Of a DNA stretch of 64,000 bases, positions 1 through 9,567 are shown in pieces. Numbering within the stretch: position 1 is the first letter of the stretch; every line of letters begins with the position of its first letter. The position numbers were made by a program, and so were the translations under genes. The stretch is from NCBI RefSeq assembly GCF_963678635.1, contig NC_087069.1, positions 13,428,660 through 13,492,659 of the forward strand. The letters are read 5' to 3'. The notes beneath the pieces are model-generated. The model was not told the DNA's origin. It was given only the letters and a program-made list of their open reading frames with translations, and did not search any database. This DNA is from Symsagittifera roscoffensis (Eukaryota; Xenacoelomorpha; Acoela; Convolutidae).

Positions 1-2
1 GT

Positions 3-3000
3 CAAGCAATAGGTACAATATCTTACATAAGAGATTATGTAAGAGTAATACCATTAACAATTGATGCAACACCATTAAACTATAATACATTTTTACCCGA
101 TACACAAAATAATAGTTTAAACTCTACAGTCATACACAACGAAAACCTCAATGGAACTAGGAATCTTACTCAACAAGATATCCAGACACCATCACACTTC
201 ATAAATGAAGAAATTGTACACACAACAACTACACAACAAAGTATTTCACCAATACGCCCAAATTTAACAACACCAAGAAATACAAATCCTTCACAAACAC
301 AGGTAACCTTACAATCAACCGTTAAACCTTCGGTTGCCCCTAAATATTCACATATGGATTACCAAACATACAGACCCATGACAATACCATCAAAAACACG
401 CAAAACATTCACTAGAAACAACTTTGCAGACCATAATTATAATTATACACATCCATCAAAAACAAATTATCAACCACAAAGGAATTTTAATCAATATACA
501 AAACCTCGAAACTGGGATAACCCAACGGCCCAATATAATTCCAAAAATTTTCAACCAAATCCTCCACAGGATCGCAGTGAAAATTACCCATTTTTTCAAC
601 AAAATAAAAATAAAAAACAAACATCTTATCAAATGGATTATTTATCCTCAGATGATGATTTCTTACAACAAGATATATTTGCACCAAGTACTCAAGAATA
701 TCGTAGACAAGGAATACAGAAAACATGTACAAATCATAGAAATTTTTCTCCACAAACAATAGATGCACAACATCAACACCCAATTCAACAACAAAATCCA
801 ATGACTGCACACTCGTATCAACCATCACAAATGCAAAATGAAATACCACTCCCATATTATCTCCAACAACATGAAATAACAAGAAACCAACTTTCAAATT
901 TTTCTCAAATGCCAAATGCAGCAGAATCATTACAAATGACAATGAATCCATACCTTATGGGTGGATCATCAATAACATCAAACAAACCTTTAATGGTCTT
1001 CACAGGAACAGACCCTGAATACTCTGTAGAAGATTATTTAAATGCAGTAACAGCAAATTTGATTTTAAACATTGGACCTGAACCAATTAATATGCCACTA
1101 CATCAAAACTGGATACATCGACGCACAGCGTTGATACAAACAACCTTAGATGGCGCAGCCCAAAAATGGTTTTCAGTACTACCTCTAGAAATAAAATCAA
1201 ACTGGAAAAGATTTACACAAGAATTTTCAAAAATGTTTGACTCCGAAAGAAACAAACAACAACAAAGAGTTTTATGTAATGAAATTCGCAGATTACCAAA
1301 CGAAACCATCAAGCAAATAGCAGTACGAATCGAAACACTAGTTCGAAAAGCATACTCACTAAATACACATGACTATAAAAACACAAAGATGACAGAAATC
1401 TTAATGATGACCTTAACACCACAATTAAGGAAAATAGCAATAAAAAAGAGAGCATCCCATCCTTCTTCAATTCGAGAACCCGATTTAGATTTTCGAAAAC
1501 TAGTAGACAAATTAGAACAAGCAGAAATCACGATGAAACTAGAAGAAACGGAAAATCTGAAATTACAATACGTTAACAGAATTGAAACGACTCCCACTAA
1601 TATTAATAATATACAGGAATCAGAAACAGACCTCGTTGAAAAAATCACTGAAATACTCAATATTTACGAAAAGAACCCGAACTTTAAAGGCAAACCATCT
1701 TTCAAAAAATGGTGTAATTATTGCCGACGATACGGACATAGTATTTCCGAATGTAGACAAAAACAGCAAGATAGTCAAAATAAACCTCAAAAATACAAAG
1801 AACCAAATAAATCATTCTATCAATACATGAAAAAAGATCAAAATCTACCAAACAAAAATGTATACAGCAACAACAGTTCAGGAAAGCCACTTCCGAACAA
1901 TACAAGTTATACAAGAAATCAATCCCCATATAACTCAAGTTATAGAGGAAGATCACCAGAACGAAGAAATACACAAAATTCATCACAAAATCACTACAAT
2001 AGACCAAATAGTAGAAATAACTACTCCAGATCAAATTCAAATACACAACGATTTGTTTCTAGATCTAATTCCCAATCAAGAAATAACTACTATCCAAACA
2101 ACCAGTCACGAAATTCATCATACAATGGGAATAGAAACTACTCCTATAATCGAAATAGAAGTTATTCAAACAACCGAAACCAGAATTACCCGAATAATCG
2201 ATCAAGGAATAACTCATATAATAGATCGAACTATAACAGACCAAACAGCAATTATCAAAACAGATCGCGAAATAATTCACAAAATCGACACCCAAGTTAT
2301 AATAACCGTTATAGAAATTATTCCCAATCACCACACCGGAATAATAATCAATATAATAACTCTAATAATCGTCATAGAAGCAGTACACCTAAACATCAAA
2401 GACAAATCAATCAAGTACAAGCTAACCCAGAAACAACACCAGACCCCCCAGGTATTGATGACACAGTTACTGATACGTTACAACTCAATCAAATAAATTG
2501 TACATCATCAGAGTCAGAAAGTGATACAGAAAACACTCTTTCTATCAATATGATAAAAGTCGAAAATGACTATGAATCTGTCATATATGAACAAGCTTTT
2601 CCATCACACATATATGAAAATCAATCAGAATTTCTTCAAAATTATTACACTACACCCATAAATTCCACACCAACAACGCAAGAAACAAATGCAAAAAATA
2701 CTACAGAACAACCCAATCAAAATGTCAAAACAAAATGCTTGAATACAAACCACATCTACCAAAATATACAAAAAGAACAACCCAAAGAAAAAATCTGGAC
2801 AATACCATTTCTCTTAGAAAGCCCAAGAAATAAAGAATTTCAACCACCAGACCTTGAAATAGATTTTTTAATTGATTCAGGAGCAGAATCAAACATAATA
2901 AACATTCCCACATGGAATGAAATAAAAACTTTACACCCAAAGCTAACACCTCTTGAAACCTCCAGTAAGCTAGCAACAGCACAAGGATCAACATTGATAA

Positions 3001-6000
3001 ACTACGGAAAAATCCAATTATTTCTCCTCCCTACCAGAACAATGGAGCAAAGTAAAATTCTAAATAAGCCATTTAAACAAATATTCCATATCACTGATAT
3101 TAAATATAATATCATTGGAATACCATTTATTTCGAAGTATATACCAACAATTAACATCCTAAATAGTAAAATATTAATCAAAGATAAATATACAAAAACA
3201 AAAGAAACATCCTTAACATTTTTTCAAAGATTAAATAAACAACCACCATTCTTTTCAAAATTCTATCCGATATTTAACCAACAAAGAAAACACCTGAAAC
3301 CACTATCAGGAAACATCTATAATTTTTCAATCAAACAAGTTCACCAATATGATAAAGAACAAAACAAACAAAAATTTTATATGTCAGATTTTGAATTCAA
3401 ACCTATTCATAAATTTTTCAAAATCACAATCTCTTCAATAAAATATTTGAAAAATTCGAATTCAGATATTATTTCCTTACATGTTTATAACAACACACCT
3501 TACCAAGTAACATTACCTTTAGGACTTTTAGGATATTGTGAAACCAACGCTACAATATCACCAATACACGAAAAAGCCTATCGCGTAAATAATATACTCC
3601 AATTACTAGATATTTGCCAATCTACAATTCTTAATGAAGAATTATCTATAAATAATATAATAAGTAACGAAAACAGAAATACGGATTATTTCACAAAAAC
3701 TCCATATTTCAAACCTACATTCAACATAAGTAACTACACAGAGGACCAACAGAAATTTTTAACAATGTTTAATTTCCAACATTCACAAATAACACAAGAC
3801 GAATTCGAAAAGTTAGCCAAACAGCTAATTAAATATTCATCAGTCTATGCAACATCAAAATTCGATGTTGGCAAAATCAGTTCATCACTACATCTCCCAT
3901 TAAAACCAGACGCAGTTTTCAAAAAACAAAGAGCAAGTAAAGTACCAATTCACTTACATGATAAAGTAAACAGATTACTCGATATTTTAGAACAGTACAA
4001 TATTATATCACCAGTTAATAAAGAAGAACAACCAAAAGGCAACACATTCATCAACCCCGTTATCATTCTAGCTAAAGGAGAATCATTAAAAATCGTTCTC
4101 GACGCTAGATACCTCAATTCACTCATAGATGAATCAAAATGCAATTGGCCCATCGAACCAATACAAGTTATTTTAACAAAAATAAATGGCAAATACTTCA
4201 CAACCGCCGACATGAATAGTGCATACAATCAAATGCCACTAGATGAACAATCACGACGTTTAACACAATTTGTTATCGGAAACCAACAATATGAATTTAA
4301 CCGCTTATTCTATGGAATATCCATAGGACCAGCAGCATTTTCAGCTTTTATGAGCAAAATTTTTAGACCACTAATACTCAAGAAAAACGCAATCACCTAT
4401 CTAGACGATGTTTTTATGCAATCACAAACAAAAGACGAAATGTTCAAAGTTTTAGAAAAATATCACCAAATACTTCAGAACGAAAATCTGAAGGCCGCCC
4501 CCGATAAATCACACTTCTTTTTGACAAGAGTTAAATTCTTAGGACATAATATAGAAAGAAAAACAATAACTCCACTGAAATCACGCATTGACGCTATTCA
4601 AAAACTTCAACCACCAACAAATAAAAAGAAAATCCAAGAATTCCTTGGAATGTTAAACTTTTTAAGTAAATATGTTTATAAAATGCAATTATATCTACGA
4701 CCATTTTACAACATCCTTAGACAACAAAATAATTTTGAATGGAATACAGAACATCAAGCACGATTCGAAGAAATAAAGAAACTTTTAACTGAACAAATTT
4801 CAAACACAATTCCAGACCCTGATCAACCATTTTATGCAATGTGCGATGCTTCGAACTTTGGCATCGGCGCAGCACTATTACAATCACATAATGGTACAAA
4901 TAAAATGAACCTGATATCAGCAAATTCCCGATTATTCACTCAAGCAGAGCTACGACTCTCAACTCTAATGAGAGAATGTACAGCCATAATATATACACTG
5001 ACAGAATATGAATTTCTGATACTTGGATCACAACATCCCACAGTTTTATTCACAGACCACAAACCAATCATTTTTCTTTTCACACAGAAATCTAACCCAA
5101 ACCACCGAGTTTACAGATTTCAATTAATTCTAATGAAATTTCCAAACTTACATATAGTTTGGACTGCAGGAAAAAATCTTGCATTACCAGACACCTTAAG
5201 TCGAAATACACCACCTGAATTAATTACACGAAAAACAACAGTTGAAATACCCAAAAATATAAAATTCTACCTTGCAGAAAACGAAACATCACCCCGATTG
5301 GAATGCAAATATGCAGTAAAAACTGATATTGAACAATCACAAATAAATAGTTTACAACATTTCCCACTTTATTTAGATTGTCAAAATAATCATTATGAAG
5401 TTGATTTACTTGGAACATCAACTTTCAAACCAATCCCATATTCTCAATGGATAAAAAATAACACCCAACAAAAACGAACAAAACAACACCAAACTAAAAA
5501 AGACCATTTTCCACTAATAGAAAAAGAAGATTTAACTGATAAAATAAATTTATCAGGACCACCAACAACCGATTCGAAATACACAATAAATCAAGTTTTT
5601 GATCTTCATGACCCATTAGATACAATACCCTTATCTAAATTCGAAATTGAAAACATTTTTCTCCCTCCAACAGAAACGATTACAATTTCAACACTGAAAC
5701 AATATCAAAATCTTGACCCGATAATTAGACAACTAAAATCATGGCACAAATATAAAACTAAACCCGTCAAGGCAGATACAACTATTCTAGGAAATAAAAC
5801 ACTCCTCCGATATTTTCGAAAATTCAATAATACAACAATTAACGAAAATACAGACCTTTTAGAGTATAACCTGAATGAATCTACAGTTCCATGTCTCCCT
5901 TTAAGTATGATTCTTATAGCTTTTAATATTTCACATACACAAAATATTAAAGGACACTCTGGATCAGAAAAAACATATTCAAATTTTATACAAAATTTTT

Positions 6001-7412
6001 ACTTCCCAAATGCACCAATTTGGATAAAAGTACTATGCAATGATTGTATAGTATGTCAACTGAATAAACCTTACCCAAATCAAAAACAAATAGCACAAAA
6101 ACAAGATTTTAAAGGACAAAGTTTGTACTTTAATCACCGTATCTCATTTGATACTAAAGGCCCAATTTCACCCTCATCAGAAGGAAACTCCTACATTATG
6201 GTAATTGTTGACGCATTTACACATTATGTAGCACTTAACCCAGTACCACATTGTAACGCTTATTACGCTTACACAACACTCTATGAACACTGGATAGCAA
6301 AATTCGGACTACCAGAAATTTTAGTTACAGACAACGGTACAGAATTCATAAATAATGAAATAATAACACTATGTCATTTATACAACATTAAACACAAACC
6401 ACGTACATCTCATGCACCTTGGACAAACGGCTTAGTCGAAGGTATGAACCGTTCACTACAAGAATATCTTAGATGTATCATCAACGGAAATGATACAAAA
6501 TATACCGAATGGTCAGCAGATGTAAAATTATTTCCCTTAGCATATAACTCACAAATTACGACAACACTAGGAATGTCACCATATGAAATGGTTTTTAACC
6601 AAAAGCCACGCAAACCAATAATGTTTACAGCAAATTCCCATAAAAACGCACAAGGTTATTGTAAACCAAATAAAGACTCAATTTGTTATAACCTACCTTT
6701 ACATACACACGATGAAGATCATTTTCATCACCCACAAATTCTTAAATTAGCCTCCGGTACACACACCGAATGGATTTTAAATAGAGATAAGAAACACAAT
6801 GAAATTTACCAAAAAATAACGAAAAAGTTATTACAAAGACAAAACATAAATGAACAAATCAATTCACGTTTTACACCAGCTTCCGATTTAAAAATTGGAA
6901 CATTTGTTTTAATACCTAATTTTAATACTCAAAAAGGAATTTCTAAAAAATTACAACCCCTCCGAAAAGGACCCTACCAAATAATTGCAAGACCCACTGA
7001 TGTCACATATAAAATTACCGACTCAAACAAAAAAGAAATCGTTCAACATCGAAACAACCTATTACCTTATTACCCAAAAGAATACGCACTCCGCGAACTA
7101 ACTCAATTATATTCTTTCACAGGATTAAAAATCATTCAAAATGAACCACATCTGAAAAACACAGAACAAAATGATAACCCCACCGAAAATCAAAACACAA
7201 AACCAACCGCCACCAAAAACAATACACAAAACCATAAAGAATCTCCAAAACCAAGAAAAAATAGAAAAATGACAGAACAAATAATACCCCAAGAAGAAAT
7301 AGACAAATCAGAACATAGAAAAACAACAAGACTCCGAAATCAACCACGTAAAAACTACAAAATGTTCATCCCCCAATCTAAAATATTAAAGAAAGTAGAA
7401 TTTAAAAAGTAA
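3..7412 (+). CDS. gag-pol: Gag-Pol polyprotein (N-terminus off window)
   Basis: One open frame runs from the window edge to TAA at 7410, over 2,460 codons; comparison with copy 3 adds about 400 codons upstream. Order seen: Q/N/T/P-rich Gag region; capsid-like segment about 960-1560; CCHC zinc knuckle C-X2-C-X4-H-X4-C at 1713-1754; a long Asn/Ser/Arg/Tyr-rich tract about 1760-2440; aspartic protease motif DSGAE at 2874-2888; reverse transcriptase with YLDD at 4398-4409; RNase H about 4820-5210; integrase HHCC zinc domain about 5930-6060 and DD35E residues at 6150, 6330 and 6438; GPY module at 6969; basic C-terminal tail. There is no stop or frameshift between Gag and Pol, so Pol would be made as a fusion. 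All catalytic residues are present, so an active product is plausible. No chromodomain or dUTPase seen. Confidence 0.95.
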   Translation, partial: QAIGTISYIRDYVRVIPLTIDATPLNYNTFLPDTQNNSLNSTVIHNENLNGTRNLTQQDIQTPSHFINEEIVHTTTTQQSISPIRPNLTTPRNTNPSQTQVTLQSTVKPSVAPKYSHMDYQTYRPMTIPSKTRKTFTRNNFADHNYNYTHPSKTNYQPQRNFNQYTKPRNWDNPTAQYNSKNFQPNPPQDRSENYPFFQQNKNKKQTSYQMDYLSSDDDFLQQDIFAPSTQEYRRQGIQKTCTNHRNFSPQTIDAQHQHPIQQQNPMTAHSYQPSQMQNEIPLPYYLQQHEITRNQLSNFSQMPNAAESLQMTMNPYLMGGSSITSNKPLMVFTGTDPEYSVEDYLNAVTANLILNIGPEPINMPLHQNWIHRRTALIQTTLDGAAQKWFSVLPLEIKSNWKRFTQEFSKMFDSERNKQQQRVLCNEIRRLPNETIKQIAVRIETLVRKAYSLNTHDYKNTKMTEILMMTLTPQLRKIAIKKRASHPSSIREPDLDFRKLVDKLEQAEITMKLEETENLKLQYVNRIETTPTNINNIQESETDLVEKITEILNIYEKNPNFKGKPSFKKWCNYCRRYGHSISECRQKQQDSQNKPQKYKEPNKSFYQYMKKDQNLPNKNVYSNNSSGKPLPNNTSYTRNQSPYNSSYRGRSPERRNTQNSSQNHYNRPNSRNNYSRSNSNTQRFVSRSNSQSRNNYYPNNQSRNSSYNGNRNYSYNRNRSYSNNRNQNYPNNRSRNNSYNRSNYNRPNSNYQNRSRNNSQNRHPSYNNRYRNYSQSPHRNNNQYNNSNNRHRSSTPKHQRQINQVQANPETTPDPPGIDDTVTDTLQLNQINCTSSESESDTENTLSINMIKVENDYESVIYEQAFPSHIYENQSEFLQNYYTTPINSTPTTQETNAKNTTEQPNQNVKTKCLNTNHIYQNIQKEQPKEKIWTIPFLLESPRNKEFQPPDLEIDFLIDSGAESNIINIPTWNEIKTLHPKLTPLETSSKLATAQGSTLINYGKIQLFLLPTRTMEQSKILNKPFKQIFHITDIKYNIIGIPFISKYIPTINILNSKILIKDKYTKTKETSLTFFQRLNKQPPFFSKFYPIFNQQRKHLKPLSGNIYNFSIKQVHQYDKEQNKQKFYMSDFEFKPIHKFFKITISSIKYLKNSNSDIISLHVYNNTPYQVTLPLGLLGYCETNATISPIHEKAYRVNNILQLLDICQSTILNEELSINNIISNENRNTDYFTKTPYFKPTFNISNYTEDQQKFLTMFNFQHSQITQDEFEKLAKQLIKYSSVYATSKFDVGKISSSLHLPLKPDAVFKKQRASKVPIHLHDKVNRLLDILEQYNIISPVNKEEQPKGNTFINPVIILAKGESLKIVLDARYLNSLIDESKCNWPIEPIQVILTKINGKYFTTADMNSAYNQMPLDEQSRRLTQFVIGNQQYEFNRLFYGISIGPAAFSAFMSKIFRPLILKKNAITYLDDVFMQSQTKDEMFKVLEKYHQILQNENLKAAPDKSHFFLTRVKFLGHNIERKTITPLKSRIDAIQKLQPPTNKKKIQEFLGMLNFLSKYVYKMQLYLRPFYNILRQQNNFEWNTEHQARFEEIKKLLTEQISNTIPDPDQPFYAMCDASNFGIGAALLQSHNGTNKMNLISANSRLFTQAELRLSTLMRECTAIIYTLTEYEFLILGSQHPTVLFTDHKPIIFLFTQKSNPNHRVYRFQLILMKFPNLHIVWTAGKNLALPDTLSRNTPPELITRKTTVEIPKNIKFYLAENETSPRLECKYAVKTDIEQSQINSLQHFPLYLDCQNNHYEVDLLGTSTFKPIPYSQWIKNNTQQKRTKQHQTKKDHFPLIEKEDLTDKINLSGPPTTDSKYTINQVFDLHDPLDTIPLSKFEIENIFLPPTETITISTLKQYQNLDPIIRQLKSWHKYKTKPVKADTTILGNKTLLRYFRKFNNTTINENTDLLEYNLNESTVPCLPLSMILIAFNISHTQNIKGHSGSEKTYSNFIQNFYFPNAPIWIKVLCNDCIVCQLNKPYPNQKQIAQKQDFKGQSLYFNHRISFDTKGPISPSSEGNSYIMVIVDAFTHYVALNPVPHCNAYYAYTTLYEHWIAKFGLPEILVTDNGTEFINNEIITLCHLYNIKHKPRTSHAPWTNGLVEGMNRSLQEYLRCIINGNDTKYTEWSADVKLFPLAYNSQITTTLGMSPYEMVFNQKPRKPIMFTANSHKNAQGYCKPNKDSICYNLPLHTHDEDHFHHPQILKLASGTHTEWILNRDKKHNEIYQKITKKLLQRQNINEQINSRFTPASDLKIGTFVLIPNFNTQKGISKKLQPLRKGPYQIIARPTDVTYKITDSNKKEIVQHRNNLLPYYPKEYALRELTQLYSFTGLKIIQNEPHLKNTEQNDNPTENQNTKPTATKNNTQNHKESPKPRKNRKMTEQIIPQEEIDKSEHRKTTRLRNQPRKNYKMFIPQSKILKKVEFKK

Positions 7413-8039
7413 TTTTAAGACTTTATACTTCACAATCTTGAAACCTCCGTAACATTTTTCATTTCAATTTTTCAAAATAACATGCTCACAAGTACGCAAT
7501 AATTCTAGTTCAAAATAGACCAATAGGATTCATCCAATCCGCCACTTTCTCTAACTCAAACTAAGATCAATTAGACGAATAATCTAGAACTCCAGGCACA
7601 TCTCTAACTATAACTTTACAACCTCCAGGTCAAAAATAAGCAAACCACTCCAACTTGACAGCTAAAATAAATATCACCATAATACCGTACCCCTCCCTTA
7701 TCTAATAACCCAAAGATCAACAATATTTCCCCAACTCAGACCACGAATACCCCCAAAACAAATTTGATAACTTAGCCTAAAGTAACAAAATGAAGATTTT
7801 AATTAGCCTAAAGTATAAAAATCTCACCATACCCCGGATCATTTGACAAACAAAAATAAAGAAAAAGACGACCTCCCAGTCACCATGAAAATTGCCCCCA
7901 ACAATTTTTTACAAAACTCAACCCACTTGTCAGAAAACTAATAAATAATTCGACCACACTAGAAAATCGCCTCAAACAGCAAAAAATATTCGACCAAGAG
8001 ATCATTTCTTAAATGCTCTTCTCTCAAACAGTTGCTCAA
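7413..8039 (+). other. Non-coding spacer between gag-pol and the 3' gene cluster
   Basis: No convincing frame. The spacer is clearly alignable with 38916-39530 and 42985-43600 in copy 3, so it belongs to the element. Two short CTCCAGG words (about 7590 and 7624) recur in the other copies. It gives way to a very T-rich tract from about 8040. Its role may be as an intron 3' portion upstream of the acceptor-like site at 8215, but that is inference. Confidence 0.6.
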
Positions 8040-8243
8040 ATTCTTATAAATTTTAAACATTTTTTTTCAATACTTGAAGCCTTTATAATATTTCTTTTTG
8101 ATATACTTGAATATTTTCTAATAATCTTAATCATTTTTTGTAACATTTTTTTAATTTTCTACACTATACTCGAACTATTCCTCCAACTTTCCAAAACCCT
8201 TGAATATATCCACAGGTACGATTTTAACAACTTGTCTAAATGA
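8013..8243 (+). CDS. Small hydrophobic frame (76 aa), doubtful gene
   Basis: A 76-codon frame rich in Phe, Ile and Leu, which could form one or two membrane spans. It ends in TGA overlapping the ATG of the next frame (ATGA). The case against a protein is good: in copy 3 the corresponding start codon is ATA, the frame is poorly kept in unit 2 (43600-43787), and it is mostly deleted in unit 1. The same T-rich DNA reads naturally as the polypyrimidine tract of an acceptor site at 8215. I list it because it is open in the intact copy, with low confidence that it is translated. Confidence 0.3.
   Translation: MLFSQTVAQILINFKHFFSILEAFIIFLFDILEYFLIILIIFCNIFLIFYTILELFLQLSKTLEYIHRYDFNNLSK
8040..8215 (+). 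promoter_or_regulatory. Polypyrimidine tract and candidate 3' splice site before the accessory gene cluster
   Basis: A strongly T/C-rich stretch ends in ATATATCCACAG at 8215, followed by GTACG. Copy 3 unit 2 has the matching ATTCACAG ending at 43762 despite divergence of the surrounding sequence. The AG lies 24-25 nt before the ATG of the 62-aa membrane frame in both copies. In env-carrying gypsy elements env is made from a spliced RNA, so this is a reasonable acceptor for a subgenomic messenger; partner donors could be the GTAAGT sites in the leader. Confidence 0.45.
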
Positions 8244-8428
8244 TACGAACAATTTTCAGTAGAACTGATATTTTTTTATTGTTTGTAATTTTCATAACAT
8301 TTTTATCATCCCTCATTTTGACAATATGTAAATGTATAAAGAAAGCAATCATCACATTTGCCCTAGCAACAATTTTTCTCATTATTTTTTTGGAAGAATA
8401 TTATAATAAACATAAACCTTCCCACTAA
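8240..8428 (+). CDS. Small membrane protein (62 aa)
   Basis: Unknown function. The 62-residue frame has two predicted membrane spans (roughly residues 11-30 and 35-52) separated by a short Cys/Lys-containing loop CKCIKK, and a charged C-terminal end. The start is ATGATACGAACA, 24 nt after a conserved AG acceptor-like site, which makes it the first frame of the putative spliced mRNA. It is preserved at almost full length in copy 3 unit 2 (43788-43976) with conservative changes, supporting a real product. In copy 3 its stop is TAG in frame with the following ORF2; in copy 1 the stop is TAA and ORF2 lies in another frame. Confidence 0.55.
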   Translation: MIRTIFSRTDIFLLFVIFITFLSSLILTICKCIKKAIITFALATIFLIIFLEEYYNKHKPSH

Positions 8429-8433
8429 AGTAA

Positions 8434-9567
8434 CAATTCAAAAATCCATCAAAAATTGCTACCCAACAGTCACAGAATCAGTCTTCACCGACATCATCCC
8501 AAGATAATCCAACACCACCTTCAACTACTCAAAATCCTCAAACATCTACACGAATTTCTTTTCAAGACAATCCATACACTTTTGAAGAACGGCACGCTCG
8601 TTTATCTGAACCACTAGAACCAGTTCAACGACAAGCATCTCTAAGTGAACCAACATATAATCTTTACCCAACACTACCACAAGAACTAAGTAGAATACGA
8701 AACCTTAGTCAAAACCAAAACACAACAGAAATAAATAGACAAATTATACATCCTCGACGAAATAGAAATTTTCAAACTCCCCGAGTTCATTTCGAAATAC
8801 CTCAATCACCATCACAAACCACTCCAGAAAACACCACTGGTATCACACCAGAAACTCCTACACTTTTTTCACAACGTAGCACTTCAAGTCTACCCTCAGA
8901 CTACTTAGGTTCAACACCAACATCTGAACAAGCACGAGAAAATCCTTTTAACCCCCCAAACCTAACATCACGACTGCCATATTGGACTACACATTCATTC
9001 ACACAAGGTGAACCAAATTTAGTCAATGACCCCATAGACATTTCTACAGATACAACATCTTCATCACTACCCGAAACATTATCACTCCCATCAACACCAT
9101 CAATTAGTCAAATCTCACCGACACCTTTTAACTTGACATTTCCAAACAACCTCGACGCAAGATACCGAGAACAATCATTAACAAATATCCCTTTAAGATT
9201 AGATTGGAATACATTCACAGCACCTCCACCATTATTTGGACAACATCAAGAAAGTAACCGCCTTCATAACTGGGCACTTAATAGATTACAATATCGCCAA
9301 GATATTCACAACGATATCCGTGATCACAATATTCAAATACTCCAACAAAACAGTTTACAATTAAAGTTTGAAATCACAGTTAAATTAAACAATATTACAC
9401 AACATCCCTACCCATTAAATCCACCTAACATAACAGCTCAATCACTACCACCACCGTTTATAACTACTGAAGTAATATATAAATACGACAGATATACCAA
9501 AAACACAATTGGTTACATTACATTTTATAACCCATACTCAGGATTATCATACACATGTATATTCTAA
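8434..9567 (+). CDS. ORF2: Pro/Ser/Thr-rich protein of unknown function, no AUG
   Basis: An open frame of 377 codons runs from just after TAA (8431) to TAA (9565-9567) and contains no in-frame ATG. The encoded sequence is Gln/Ser/Thr/Pro-rich for about 230 residues, then less biased, with Trp, Tyr and aromatic-rich segments to the end. The same reading frame is kept in both units of copy 3, including long segments of near identity, so it is under or was recently under protein-level constraint. Expression must come from splicing, readthrough, frameshift or a non-AUG start: CTTCCCACTAAAG just before it (CTTCCCACTAG in copy 3) resembles a 3' splice site. It overlaps the env start by 13 nt. No family recognised. 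Confidence 0.6.
   Translation, partial: QFKNPSKIATQQSQNQSSPTSSQDNPTPPSTTQNPQTSTRISFQDNPYTFEERHARLSEPLEPVQRQASLSEPTYNLYPTLPQELSRIRNLSQNQNTTEINRQIIHPRRNRNFQTPRVHFEIPQSPSQTTPENTTGITPETPTLFSQRSTSSLPSDYLGSTPTSEQARENPFNPPNLTSRLPYWTTHSFTQGEPNLVNDPIDISTDTTSSSLPETLSLPSTPSISQISPTPFNLTFPNNLDARYREQSLTNIPLRLDWNTFTAPPPLFGQHQESNRLHNWALNRLQYRQDIHNDIRDHNIQILQQNSLQLKFEITVKLNNITQHPYPLNPPNITAQSLPPPFITTEVIYKYDRYTKNTIGYITFYNPYSGLSYTCIF

Noticed and set aside
487..951. Minus-strand frames lying inside gag-pol, env and ORF4
   Set aside because: They are antisense by-products of AT-biased coding sequence, with Val/Leu/Phe-rich translations typical of reversed Asn/Lys/Gln codons, and are not conserved as frames in the other copies.
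1858..2496. 212-codon + frame overlapping the Gag tail
   Set aside because: It is the +1 reading of the low-complexity N/S/R/Y tract, rich in Ile and Thr repeats. A similar frame at 61114-61641 arises for the same reason.
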